NCBI GenBank assembly: GCA_001414485.1
Contig: LLEY01000267.1
Location: 1 to 60,197 of the forward strand
DNA from: Calycina herbarum
Taxonomy: Eukaryota > Ascomycota > Leotiomycetes > Helotiales > Pezizellaceae
DNA length: 60,197 nt
Direction of reading: 5' to 3'
Below the pieces are notes generated by a model. That model did no database searches. It was not told the DNA's origin and saw only the letters and a program-made list of their open reading frames with translations. A program made the translations under genes and the position numbers. Positions 33,730-44,134 of the stretch are shown piece by piece (position 1 is the first letter of the stretch; each line of letters opens with the position of its first letter).

Positions 33730-36700
33730 TTACTCTCTCTTTCTAGCTCTCTAGAGATCGTAAGCCTTCGTATTCTTAAAAGCGTCTTAAGATTCCTAGG
33801 TTAGCCTAGTATATCTTTCTTATTTTATAAGTAGCTTAATACTACGTCTTTGTCTCTTTTCATTAAGAATCGCTTCTACTATATATTCTTAGTTATCTTT
33901 AAGAATCTTAGGTCTAAGTTAATCGTTGTCTTAAACTTAACTTAGTAGTAGGTTATTTAAGGCTAGCTATAGAAGCTAGAAGTAGAATACGTCGTAGATT
34001 CTAGAAGGTATATCTAAGTAATAACTATATATTCTAATTACCTCTAGTACTATATACTTAGCTTATTTTATATTAAGCTTCTTTAACTTCCTTATTATAT
34101 AAACGTTCTATAGGTTTAGCTAGACTTTGTCTCTAATCTTAAAGCTTAGTACTTATTATCTTCTTCTGTTTATAACGCTCTCTATTATTTACTATATAGT
34201 AGCTATTACTAACTATGTCTATTTCTATACTTCTTTAAGTTTTTATACGATTATATTAGCTTTCTAGATTAGCGATCGTAGCGTAGCTTTGTTTAAGAGT
34301 TTATACTAGATATCTAGAGATTTAGTATAAAATCTATATTTAAGAAAGAAGAGACTTACTTTTATAGCTGATATTATTCGATTATTAATTACTAATTCAG
34401 CGAATAGTAGTAGCTCTTTCTAGTTGTCTTAAGTATAATCTATAAACATTTATAGATAGGTTTCTACTATCTAGTTTATTTATTTTATAAATCTGTCTAT
34501 TTCTAGGTAAAAAGTAGTAGAAAGCCTTTATATAATTTCTAAGAGAGAATATACTCTTATCTAAAAATAGCTTATAAACTATGTTCCTCGATCTAATACT
34601 ATTACTTTTAATAGATAGTACTTTTAATAGAAGGTTTAAATAAACTATCTAGTAACTATTTTAGATATAATATTCTTAAGACTATTATAGATTATTCCTT
34701 TTCCTAGCCTATTTATAATTATAACTATATTTATATATTTATTACTTTCTAGTAACTCGACTATAAAGTCTATTAAAATTTTACTCTAGATTTAGTTTAA
34801 GACTAGTAGTAGTTTTAGAAATCCCTGTTATACGTTTCTCTAAGCTTTATTTCTTTTATAAGCGTTATAATTTTATATAAACCTTCGAACGTCTTATAAT
34901 ATCTAAAGCTAGAAGTATTATTATAAGAGAATCTAGACTATGCTTTCTCGTCTAAGGTAAGTACTAGTCTTTTCGTATAACTTTATTTAGTATATAGTAA
35001 TCGATATAAAACTATAGACCTTCTCCTAGCTTTTATATAAAGAGTATAGAGGTAGTAGTAGAAGAGTTACTAACTTAAATCTAGTCTTTATCTATATACT
35101 CTATAAGTGTTCTTTAAAGAATAAGAAGTTTATCTAAAGATATATTATAGAGTAGTTCTTAAAAAACTATAGCTTTCTTTCTATCTTCTTTTATAAGTTT
35201 AATCTAGTAGTCTATTCTATTGTCTTATAAAGAAGGTACTTTATTTAAGTCTTTTAGATAAAAAGTACTAAGATAATCCTAGAACTATAGTAGTAGCTTT
35301 ATTTAAGAATCTGTCTTTGTCTTTTTTATCTTCTTAAGTACTTTAGTAATATCTTATAAGCTAGCTAAGAATACTTATATATTTCGATAAGACTTATTTA
35401 TTATTATTTAGAAGGCTCTTATAAAGATAGGCTAGTAATTAACAGAGGAATTTATATAGTAGCTAGCTTCTAGTCTTTTAGCTTAATTTTATATAAGTAT
35501 ATATATTAAGAAGATAAAGTATTTAGAAGTAAGACTATTAATTTAAGTGTCTTATTTAATAATCTAGAGGAGTCTTAGAATTATATTATATAATTCTAAG
35601 TAAGGAATAATATAGAGAAACGACCTAGCTTTATAGTATCTATTAATATCTAAAGAGATAGTAGCGACTTCTATTACTATATTATCTAAGAGAGTATTAA
35701 AGCTAGAAAGCTCTTAAGAGAAGATAAGAATATACTAAAGGTTATTCTAGATAGTAAAGAAGGAGCTAATAAGTCTATATAATAAATATCTAGAGTTAAG
35801 AAAAGTCTTTATAAAATATTCTTTATTAACTAATATAGAAACTAAAAATAGAGAACTGTTTATTAACTTTTCTTAAAACTTAAGCTATTTCTCTACTACT
35901 TTCTTTAAAACCTTCTTTTACTTCTAATAGCGTCTTTTGTTAGAAGCTATTCTTTTCCTAAATTATTAGAGTTAGAGACCTCTACGATTCTTCTTTTAAC
36001 GTCTTCTTTTTAGATAGAAGCTGCTTAGACTCTCTTCGTTGTCTACTTTATCTTCGTCTTATAATTCTAGACTTAGTATTCTTTAAGTCTATATCTTAGA
36101 CAGAGGCCTAAGCTTCTTCTTTTAGTAAGGACTTCGTCTAAGCTCTATTATAGTTTCTTTAATTAAGCAGAGGAGACTACTATAGTTAGTTCCTAGTCTA
36201 TTATATTATATAAGAAACTGTCTTTAGATTCGTATATAATTCTAGCTCTAAATAAAATCGTTTAAGACTTCTTTATTTACTAAGATATAAGATTAGCGAC
36301 TTCGTTTAGCTAATTAGTAATTATTTATAATTATTTATAGTACTTATTATAGATACTATCTTCTTAGATACTAATAGTTATAGTAATTAGCTTTATACTA
36401 AGAGTAGTCTTTAAGTAACTCTTCTTAATTACGTTGTTCTATTCTTAGCTAGAAGCTTCTAGGATTAGTCGATCGAATTTATTAAGGAATTTACTAAAAG
36501 ACCGTTGGTTTTACTTTATCTAGTTAATCTAGCTAAGCGCTTTCTACTATAGCTAAGGGTTATAGAATACTATATAAGCTATTCTAAAAATTCTATAACT
36601 ATAAACTTGTTCTCTTAGTAAGCGTATTCTATCTAAGGAAAAATCCTTATAGCTACGTCTCTTAAGAGTCTTCTAAAGACGTACTAGACTCTTTCCTTCT

Positions 36701-37125
36701 CTTATCTAATCAACGGACTATTAATTTCTAGCTTTGCTTATAAAAGGCTTTTGAATTAAGAGAAGAGGTTAAGTATACTTCTATTATATCTTTCTAGGTG
36801 TAGAAAGCAGTGTTTTAGCTTATAATTAGTATTTATAACTAATACTAGTATTAAGATAGACATAGACGTAGGTTATAGAAGGTTAGAAGAAGAGAGTCTT
36901 CTTTTAAACCTTATAAGAGCGTCTTCTTAATAGCTAGAAAAGTTAGCTATTAATTAATTCTAACTTTTAGTAAGAAGCTATATCTCTTACTATTACTAGT
37001 TAAACATGTCTATTAACTACTACGGAGGTCCTTATATAGGTCTTTATACGTCTATTAAATTTATATCCTCTATTATATTTATAGTCGTCTACTATATACT
37101 TTAGACTATTATATTTATATAAAGC

Positions 37126-37305
37126 TCTATATTTTAACTATAAAGGATTTTCGTATAAGACCTTATATCTTAACTATAAAGGATTTTTATATAAGATCTT
37201 ATATCTTAACTATAAAGGATTTTCGTATAAGACCTTATATCTTAACTATAAAGGATTTTTATATAAGATTTTATATCTTAACTATAAAGGATTTTCGTAC
37301 TTATA
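37126..37305. repeat. Five 36-bp tandem repeats near the Gypsy C 5' LTR
   Basis: Five consecutive units of TTATATCTTAACTATAAAGG followed by ATTTTCGTATAAGACC or its RIPped variant. They lie in the leader between the 5' LTR (37399) and gag of the minus-strand element. The units differ mainly at C/T positions. Confidence 0.8.
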
Positions 37306-37398
37306 CTATATATATAAGAAAGGTTTAAAGAGTCTACTATATATAGTTCGTTTAACGTACTTAATAAGTAAATATAAGAAAGAATAAGTTAATTCTAA

Positions 37399-37757
37399 TA
37401 TTATAAGCTAAATGTAAAGAGGTTAATAGATAAGGTTATCTTTATTATAAGAAGAATTAACTAAGAAGAGAAGTCTATTCTACGTATAAGAAAAGAGGTT
37501 TTATACGTAGAACCTCTTACGTCGAGGCTTCTAAGTAGAAGTCTTATTTATAGCTCTTCGTTATAGCTTTCGTTATAGTACGTATAAGTTATAAGAAGCT
37601 GAAGTTTCTAAAGTCTTACTATAACTCTTGTTATACCTTTTATTATAGATCTACGTATCTATCGAGGTGATTACTAAGGTAGTTCCCAGGGTTACGTGAA
37701 GTTACGTTTCGTATAAAAGTCAGTAGACCGAGTACTCTTTAGATATAAACTATTATA
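37399..37757 (-). repeat. 5' LTR of Gypsy C
   Basis: 359 bp, TATTATAAGCTAAATGT to TAAACTATTATA. It is shorter than its partner because a roughly 70-bp stretch of ACGTAAAGTCACG-type repeats is missing. Confidence 0.7.
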
Positions 37758-37848
37758 ATATAAAACCTCTTTTCTTCCTTAGTTAATTCTTCTTATAATA
37801 AGATAACCTTATCTATTAACCTCTTTATATTCGGTCTATAATACTCTA
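37758..37848 (+). repeat. Inverted fragment of the Gypsy C LTR
   Basis: The sequence TTCTTATAATAAGATAACC and its surroundings are the reverse complement of the first ~115 bp of the Gypsy C LTR, with a 30-bp internal gap. It abuts the intact 5' LTR head to head, and explains the absence of a target duplication. Confidence 0.65.
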
Positions 37849-38686
37849 TATCTACTTATATTCATAGCCTCTATTACCTCTTTTAGTAATAGCTTTTCCT
37901 TTCTCTTATCTATTTCTATAGCTTAGACCGTGATTTCTCTTATATATTTAGCTAGTATAACGTATTCTCTTTATAATATAGCTCTAGTCTCTCTTTATAG
38001 CTCTCTAGTCTTAACTCTCTCTATCTATATTAGAGCTTATTCCTTTATATCTCTTATCTTCTTTACTATAATCGCGAGCTTCTCTTATAAGATTCCTCTT
38101 ATTATCGTTTTATCTCCTCTCTTCCTCGTTCTCTTATACTCGAGTACCTTCTCTACTACTTTAATAATTACTTTAATACTTCTTTTCTCTATTACTAAGT
38201 TAATATTATAGTAGAGATCAAGGAATAGATTATTCGCGAAGAAGAAAGCAAGAGAGAAGCTCTTTCTTAGCTATTTATATATCTATAGAAGAATATATCC
38301 GCGATATTCGCAATCTCGCTTAGCGAGCTACTTAGAAGCGAGCTTAAAAGTAAGCTTATTTACTAAATCAAAAACTCTTATAGTTAAGTATTATTTAGAT
38401 TAGGCTCTTCTCTATCGTATCTATATAATCTAATACTCTCTTCTAATCTCTTATACTTTACTTCTCGTTTGTTATTATACTATCGTTGTTTACTAACACT
38501 CTAAGAAAGGGAATAGAGACTCTCTATAAGTCTTCTTTCTCTCTACTACTACTGCTACGATTACTTAATATAATTATAGAATGTTTTAATCTCTTTCTTA
38601 ACTATCTAACAGTTGTCTAAATATATTTTAAAGCTTTTAAGATTACTTTGTTAATTTCGAAAGTTTTTTTTAGTATTTATTATTAT
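37849..38686. other. RIPped AT-rich DNA right of Gypsy C
   Basis: Low-complexity sequence. A 93-codon open frame at 37930-38211 is made of Leu/Ile/Ser/Tyr codons only and is a by-product of RIP. It contains the right inverted-repeat arm (38207-38382). Confidence 0.5.
38207..38382 (-). repeat. Right arm of the long inverted repeat
   Basis: Reverse complement of 32788-32922, with two extra segments near 38277-38297 and 38346-38352. Ends with CTCTTATA. Confidence 0.55.
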
Positions 38687-38935
38687 TGTTACGGCGCTAG
38701 TCTGTAACCTGGAAGAATACACGTGACAAGCACGTGACCTTGGCAACCACCTCGGTAATCACCTCGGTGATAAGAATGTGCTAGAATAACGACGCTGGAA
38801 TAACAGCCTTACAGTTACTAAGCAACCTCTTTCCTCTAGGTATATATACCGCGTTGCCCTCGTAGATAGAACTGTAGCTTTAAATTCTTGAATTTATATA
38901 TATATACTCTTATGTCTTTGCCTTTGGTTATAAAT
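38687..38935 (+). repeat. Putative solo or truncated LTR
   Basis: Starts TGTTACGGCGCTAGTCTGTAACC after a TA-rich border, contains a TATA-like GTATATATACCGCG near 38840 and ends about TTTGGTTATA. Composition is much less RIPped than its flanks. No partner copy exists in the window, so the assignment rests on the TGTTACGG start and the promoter-like layout only. Confidence 0.4.
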
Positions 38936-39407
38936 CGTGATAATTATTATATATTTATCTATAATCGTTTATTAGTATATTCTAAGATATTATATATTTA
39001 AGTGTCTCTTTTTCTAATAAAACTAGAGATCTTAATAATTATAAAAAATTTAACTAAATTTTTTAAATTTAGATTAGATTAAGACTTACTATTATTAGAT
39101 AGAATCGAGTACGATTTTACTTACTATATTACTACTATTTAACTTTTAGATTATATTATTATATAATTTGAAATTTGAAATTTGAAAGGTAAGTTTAATA
39201 GTACTTACTTATAAGAAGTACTTTATATACGTCTTAATTTTTCAGAAGGAAATTGTTAATTTAGTAAAGGACTATCTAATTCGAGCTAACAGATGCCGAA
39301 CCACAAGTCCTACCGTGCCTGTTATGCTTCGGGTTTGCTACTTTCCTATAAGCCTCTAATAGCAGCTTGTGGATGCAGATGGAAATCAGAACTGAGAGGC
39401 TGGCTTC
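38936..39407. other. AT-rich tract passing into gene island 2
   Basis: 38936-39190 is strongly AT-rich and RIP-like, with GAAATTT repeated three times at 39170-39185 marking its end. From about 39240 composition is normal; no gene is seen before the F-box gene's downstream region. Confidence 0.4.
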
Positions 39408-40104
39408 TTAACGAGGTTGTATAAACTGCGCCCCATAGAGGGGTTCCAGGACTTCTTGTCGTGCTTGGATTGGCTTGAGTTCAATTACGTCTTCTTCCTC
39501 CAAGAGCCTAATGTTCAGATGTGTCCCCACAGTCTGAGCCCGTGAAATAAGGTCCTTCAAATGCGGCGGGTTCTCAGAAGACTCTTTTCATAAGTTTTTG
39601 AAACTGATGTAGTTCAATGACGGGAAGCATTCAGATTTGTGTTCAGCTAATTCAGTTATCCATGCGAAGGGAGAAATCATTGTTGTTTCCTGGTTTTGTT
39701 CATTCTTAACACTTCGCTCTTGTGGCTCAAAAAATAAGTTGGCTTGTCTAGGGTTGAAACAAAGCTAGATAATTATTGTTGTTAGTCGAGAAATAAAAAA
39801 TAATAGGTGGGATAAGAACACATACCACTAGTTTTTTTTAGCGACTTTGGCAGGAGCTTGAAAAGGCCTTCTGGTGGAACCGAGGTCGTCGTGGGTGGGA
39901 TAAGTAGTAGTGAACCTGCAACAAGTTTGTTGAAAGCAGTCAGGTTGCTGAGGTCCAGGCTAGTCCCGTCGTGCTCTTCCCAAGGTTGAGCGTGAGTATC
40001 TACAGGATGTCGGAGTCAGTATAGTTCCTTGGAAGTGTTTAACGAGTAGAAAGAATGCGAATCTCTAGGTTAGTTGCAGGAATGAAGATTGTTTTAGCAC
40101 TAGA
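39408..40104 (-). other. Probable 3' part of the F-box gene, structure uncertain
   Basis: Minus-strand sequence with gene-like codon use continuing after the F-box frame. Read from 40060 down, it gives LDLSNLTAFNKLVAGSLLLI, a 51-nt intron-like segment (39775-39825, GTATGT...CTAG), then SPFAWITELAEHKSECFPSL and LLEEEDVIELKPIQARQEVL, ending at TAA 39408-39410. A TGA lies in that frame near 40029 and another at 39588-39590, each where Trp would fit. Intron phases do not join cleanly. Either unrecognised introns exist or the 3' end is decaying. Confidence 0.4.
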
Positions 40105-40920
40105 TTATACCCCAAAGAAGAAATATACTCTGAGAAATTGGGTATTTACAGATAGCCAAACTGGTGAGTGTTGAAGCCACCAAGGAGACCGAAGCTGAAA
40201 TTCCCCTAGGTGACAGAGAACCTTCATATGTAAAGACTGGTTCTGGCGATGCATAGGTACAGGAATTTGCAAGTACTCCAGGGTGTGGCAATTCGAGAGT
40301 ATATCCTTCAGACATTCTGTGTGCATACCAAGCATACCGGCTTCAAGATGCCGCAAGGTCTTATTGGTAGCGTGAGGGGCGGCCTGGTGAGATGGTGTAA
40401 CGAAAGAATAGCACCGTGGGTGGATAATTAGCGCTCGAAGTGCTGGCTGTGAGATGAGCTCTCGCATCTCTAAATTCGTAGTATTATGGTAGGTACAAAC
40501 CGAAAGGATTTTCCGTAGCTTGTCTGTGTTCGTCATTGAAAGGATTCGCCGAGGGGACAGGCTCAGTACTCTAATCTTTTCCAAGTTAGATAATTGTTTC
40601 ATGACTCCCTTCAAAGAAATTAAATCGGCATTGCGACTCTCGGTGGGGGTGTCAAAGATAACTTGAAGTGTAACCTTGCGAGTCCATTCACCATAGGTCG
40701 GATGCTCTTGTATGGTTCGTGCGAGGAGTTCAAAGGTGTTTGAAGGGTAGATTAACCAGATATCGCGAAATATAAAAGGTCTAGTCATTGTGTAGAGTGC
40801 GCGGCACGTTGAAGCCAGGCTAAGCAAGTCGCTAGATGATGCTGCTGCTGAGCTCGGACGAGAGTCGAACAGTTCAATGATCCGCTCAACTACTTCCGTT
40901 GGGAATGTCTGGAGAATCAT
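40105..40920 (-). CDS. F-box protein
   Basis: Start at 40918-40920; open for 271 codons. Residues 3-45 form an F-box-like motif (LQTFPTEVVERIIELFDSRP, then LLSLASTCRALYTMTRPFIF): F-box proteins recruit substrates to SCF ubiquitin ligases through Skp1. The rest shows Leu-rich segments (LSNLEKIRVLSLSPRRI, LRHLEAGMLGMHTECLKDIL, CHTLEYLQIPVP) in the manner of fungal F-box/LRR-like proteins. The last 20 residues read as read-through of an intron: a donor GTAAATAC begins at 40149 and a branch/acceptor (CTAACCTAG) lies near 40065, so the true C-terminus probably lies in 39408-40064. It is divergent to the secreted-protein gene at 41633, sharing a roughly 700-bp intergenic region. The substrate is unknown. 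Confidence 0.75.
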   Translation of the reverse strand: MILQTFPTEVVERIIELFDSRPSSAAASSSDLLSLASTCRALYTMTRPFIFRDIWLIYPSNTFELLARTIQEHPTYGEWTRKVTLQVIFDTPTESRNADLISLKGVMKQLSNLEKIRVLSLSPRRILSMTNTDKLRKILSVCTYHNTTNLEMRELISQPALRALIIHPRCYSFVTPSHQAAPHATNKTLRHLEAGMLGMHTECLKDILSNCHTLEYLQIPVPMHRQNQSLHMKVLCHLGEFQLRSPWWLQHSPVWLSVNTQFLRVYFFFGV

Positions 40921-41632
40921 CGTGTCGGTACGTCCTGAGATCTAGAGATCCGGACATTGGCAGTTGAGATGGTTTAGAGGTGTTGGTGTACGAGAGTTGT
41001 GTAAGTTTGTTGGATGTTTGAGGTATCGGGGTGTGTAGACGTGCTCGTTCAAGGTGAAAGAGTCATAAATACTCACAAAGCTAATAGTAAAAAATTCGGT
41101 CCAAGCCTTTAGGGTTATGTCTTCTAGTGAATTAAAGCAGATTTGTTTTTCATCACGTTTCCTCCAGATATAATGTACATGTTAGAACAATTCTTACGAG
41201 ATTCTGAATCTTAATTGCAGAGGAACAATTTATCACCCATCATATGGCGTTTGTTTAAGCAAGAATTGGTTCTTGTGTTCCATCAATTAAGAATTCATTG
41301 GCGTCCGCATGGAGTTGCGGTCATCTTCTAACCCTTTTTGTAGAAACAAAGTTCCAAAATTAATACTTTCATGTCAATTGCACCACGATTTCGGCCTGCT
41401 CTTAAATTTTCACCTAATAACAAGCTGCCGTTGGTCTATATGTTCAAATGATGTGACGAGCACTCTCTTTAGGCAAAATTCAGCTTCTGCATGTACCCTC
41501 CCAAATTAGAAATATTGGTGACCTCCGCCTTCCTAGAAAGGAGTTCCGAAAACCGAATCATCTGTTAAAGACTGAAAGAATTTTACAAAAGATGGTTTTT
41601 TACTCTTCATCTTTGGCATTCTTCCATAGACC
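40921..41632. promoter_or_regulatory. Divergent intergenic region
   Basis: 712 bp between two divergent starts (F-box gene leftwards, secreted protein rightwards). It presumably holds both promoters. No specific site can be named; short frames here are not convincing. Confidence 0.4.
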
Positions 41633-42353
41633 ATGAAGCTCGTCATATGCTTTCTTGGTTTATTTGCTGTGGCATCAACAGCACAGTCAACCTACTACAC
41701 CAACGCCTTGAACTTCAAATTCGTTGCCTACCTAAAGACCGAACTGGATCTTTACCCCTCAATCCAGCATTACGAGCTGACATACAATATCTCCCTCTCG
41801 AATTTTGCCCTTCTCACACCTCAGAGTTTCGCCGAAGATACGTATTATGGTTCGTGGATGCGCATTATAGCCTATTTTCCTCGTCACACCCGGGAAAAGC
41901 AGCACTCTTGGTTTTTAAATTCGAGTAATTCGCCTACTAATTTTCATCACAGTAAACGGAACATACTTCGATTCCAAACACAGCATCGCCACCATATGGA
42001 CCGAAGATTCTAAATATGCCATCAACATTTCGCCTAACACCGAACGCGATGCACTTGGTCGGAGACCAGTAAAGTTCTTGGAGAGAGGGGAAATTGGAGT
42101 TGGTGTGGTGCCTTGGCCAGGCATTGAACCGATTTTGTATTTCGACGGTTGTGTTTTCTATGCTTGTCCAGTGGAAAACCTGGGAGTGCAGTTATATTGT
42201 AGGGATATATCTACGGAAACGACAGCTCCTGGTTGTGCGGAGGTGGCATTGTTGGCTGAGTGCGTTCCGAATGGGACTGTGCATCCTTTGGCGACGGATG
42301 CTTATTGTTGTTTGAATGTCACGGCTAGGCATTGTAGAGCTGATCTTGGGTAA
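41633..42353 (+). CDS. Small cysteine-rich secreted protein
   Basis: Two exons, 41633-41849 and 41953-42353; the 103-nt intron has a GTTCGT donor, a CTACTAAT branch site and CACAG acceptor, and the join keeps frame. Predicted product 205 aa. The first 17-19 residues (MKLVICFLGLFAVASTAQS) are a clear signal peptide. The C-terminal half holds eight Cys (in order GC, AC, YC, GC, EC, YCC, HC), suited to disulfide bonds, and Asn-x-Ser/Thr sites. I recognise no domain. Size, signal peptide and Cys content are those of secreted ascomycete proteins including effector candidates, but function is not shown. The intron model is the main uncertainty; the unspliced frame gives a shorter 126-residue product. 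Confidence 0.72.
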
Positions 42354-42402
42354 ATGTGGACTTGATGATTGGGGGGAGAAATACTAGCTAGTGTGCTAAC
42401 GT

Positions 42403-43255
42403 CTATCTGGGAGGTTCATCCTGGCCCGGAGAACCCCGTGGTGTTGAGAATGAATCGAACTTTCTTTTCTTTTCTTTTGGTTGGACAGTTTCTGGAACTT
42501 CGAGCCCCTCGCTTCTCTCTCGTTTTCTGTCTTTCATAACCACTCTCAAGACATGAGCTGCAAAGTCCCCATTGGTCTTCAAGTATTCTATAAAAGATGG
42601 ATCTTCCATGAGAAACTCCCCCATTGTCGCAGCGCAATCCACAAGACATTTCCCCGATTCTTCCTCCCAGGGCTGAGTTTGCGTTGCAAGTTTCAGAGCG
42701 TCTAAAAATGGGTCAGTGTCGGAAGTCCTCCAGTTTGCTGCCTCTCGTTTGAGTCTCTCTGCTGCAAGTGTTCTCAACCCCAAAATCCCGTATTCATGGG
42801 AAATGAGGAAAACCTTGGTATTGAAGGGGAATTCTGAGGTCGGCTCCTCCAGAATTCTTTGGGGGTAGATTTGGGTGTACAGATAGTCGATCATCGCCTT
42901 TAAGAAATGGGGTTCGTGAGATGGAATCGAAATTTCTGGTTTCCGGAGGGGGTATTCCTACATTGTTAGCATACCTCTTTTCCACGAGGAAGCAAGCAAT
43001 TATATTCATTTTGACTTGTATCTTTCAAATAGCTGCGAAATCCACTAACATACCGGGAAATTATCCATAGCATCGACTCTCAACTTACGGGATTGCGTGC
43101 ACACGACAGCTTGGTGGACCTCGAACACTTTGTCACCGCAGTGAAGCGTGAGATCCGAGTAATCTCCAGAGTTTCGTATGCTAGGAAGCGTTAGCGTTGA
43201 AAAACACCCTGGAAACGTCAACATACTGTCCGATTGCCTCGGCCAGAGTAGGCAT
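42403..43255 (-). CDS. BTB/POZ domain protein
   Basis: Three exons: 43255-43227, 43180-43054 and 42957-42403, with introns of 46 nt (43181-43226) and 96 nt (42958-43053); all phases agree and the product is 236 aa. Residues about 14-80 form a BTB fold: GDYSDLTLHCGDKVFEVHQA, VVCTQS, then after a gap EPHFLKAMIDYLYTQIYPQ. A helical region follows (LISHEYGILGLRTLAAERLK) and the basic C-terminus has a KEKKRK nuclear-localisation-like motif. Short fungal proteins of this type are common and mostly uncharacterised; BTB domains mediate dimerisation and can serve as Cullin-3 adaptors. The segment between VVCTQS and the YLY motif (the usual S.F......GF.E block) is unusually divergent. The start MPTLAEAIGQ was chosen because it lies just before the first intron. 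Confidence 0.8.
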
Positions 43256-44134
43256 TTTGCAAGGTGTGTTTCTGGATCTTGGATAGGGAACTTCAACTTT
43301 TTTCTGACTCTGGTGCAAGAACCGGCCAAGACATGCCTTTGCCGGCCGGAATTCCAGAGGCGGCAAGAAGAATCAAACTCCTTCGTGCAGGAAACAAGAA
43401 GTTCTTTCAACTACCGTGAGTAAGAGAGAAAATAATTGTTCCTAGTCAATTCTTTTTCGGGAAATGGAAGGATCTTTCGGGAAAAGGTAATAATATTTAG
43501 GTGCGTGGTTGGAAAAGAATTAAGCATCAACTTCAATACTTCTTTGTTTGTTTCAGGTCATGCTTTTCCTTCCCTGCTGTTTCTAGCAATTCATGGAGAC
43601 TGTACTTACGAAATCTTTGAATAGAGATTACCAGAATTATTGATTAATTCCTTGAGCCTCTGCCGAAATTGGCCCTAACCGTTGACAGGGGAAGAGTCAG
43701 AATGTCAAGAATGGGGGATGGAAGTGATGGTTTTGATCTTGTGTATTAATGGATTCGATGATTACAAGTCTAAGTTGTCTATACTAACAAACAGTCTAAA
43801 TATGTTCCAAGGGCTTATTAAGCACCAAGATTTGGCCCCCAAATTACTTGATTTCTGACACAGAACCGCATCCACTAGGCAGCGTTTGATTCGCTTACGG
43901 CAGTTTAAACTTTACAGGTGGAGCACCAGTGGAACAAAGGCCAACTTTCCCTCGTAAATTTGTGCGTACCTTGCGACTACAATTCCCCAGCAATTCCCCC
44001 TCGACAAGCACCTCCTCTTAAAGATACCTTGGTCCTTGGGAGCCATCCCCAATGTCGTCCCATTGTGTTGCCGTACCGTGTCACGAGATTGAAGTGCATT
44101 CACACGACCCGTTGCAGCCGTCGGGGTAAAAGAG
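43256..44134. other. Intergenic region between BTB and Zn2Cys6 genes
   Basis: About 880 bp between two divergent starts. It should contain both promoters. Frames here are short and lack gene-like features. The leader of the regulator gene probably begins somewhere after 43900. Confidence 0.4.

Larger units (their letters stand above)
33298..37757 (-). mobile_element. Gypsy C: internally deleted LTR retrotransposon
   Basis: Direct LTRs at 33298-33729 (3') and 37399-37757 (5'); coding on the minus strand. From right to left: gag-like frames (about 37000-35900), the beginning of reverse transcriptase (about 35290-34990, with GEGLQFYIDYYILNKVIRKD, normally DGSLR-CVDYRALNKVT), then almost directly integrase (about 34930-34000: KILIDFIVELLESNKYINIV, LKVIVLDRGT with the second Asp). 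The polymerase core, thumb and RNase H are missing, so it has a large internal deletion. No matching target duplication is found (left flank GCTAC, right flank ATATA), probably because an inverted LTR piece abuts the right end. Confidence 0.75.

Noticed and set aside
37930..38211. 93-codon plus-strand open frame, very hydrophobic
   Set aside because: Composed of few residue types (Leu, Ile, Ser, Tyr, Thr) in RIPped DNA; typical by-product of C-to-T mutation, not a membrane protein gene.
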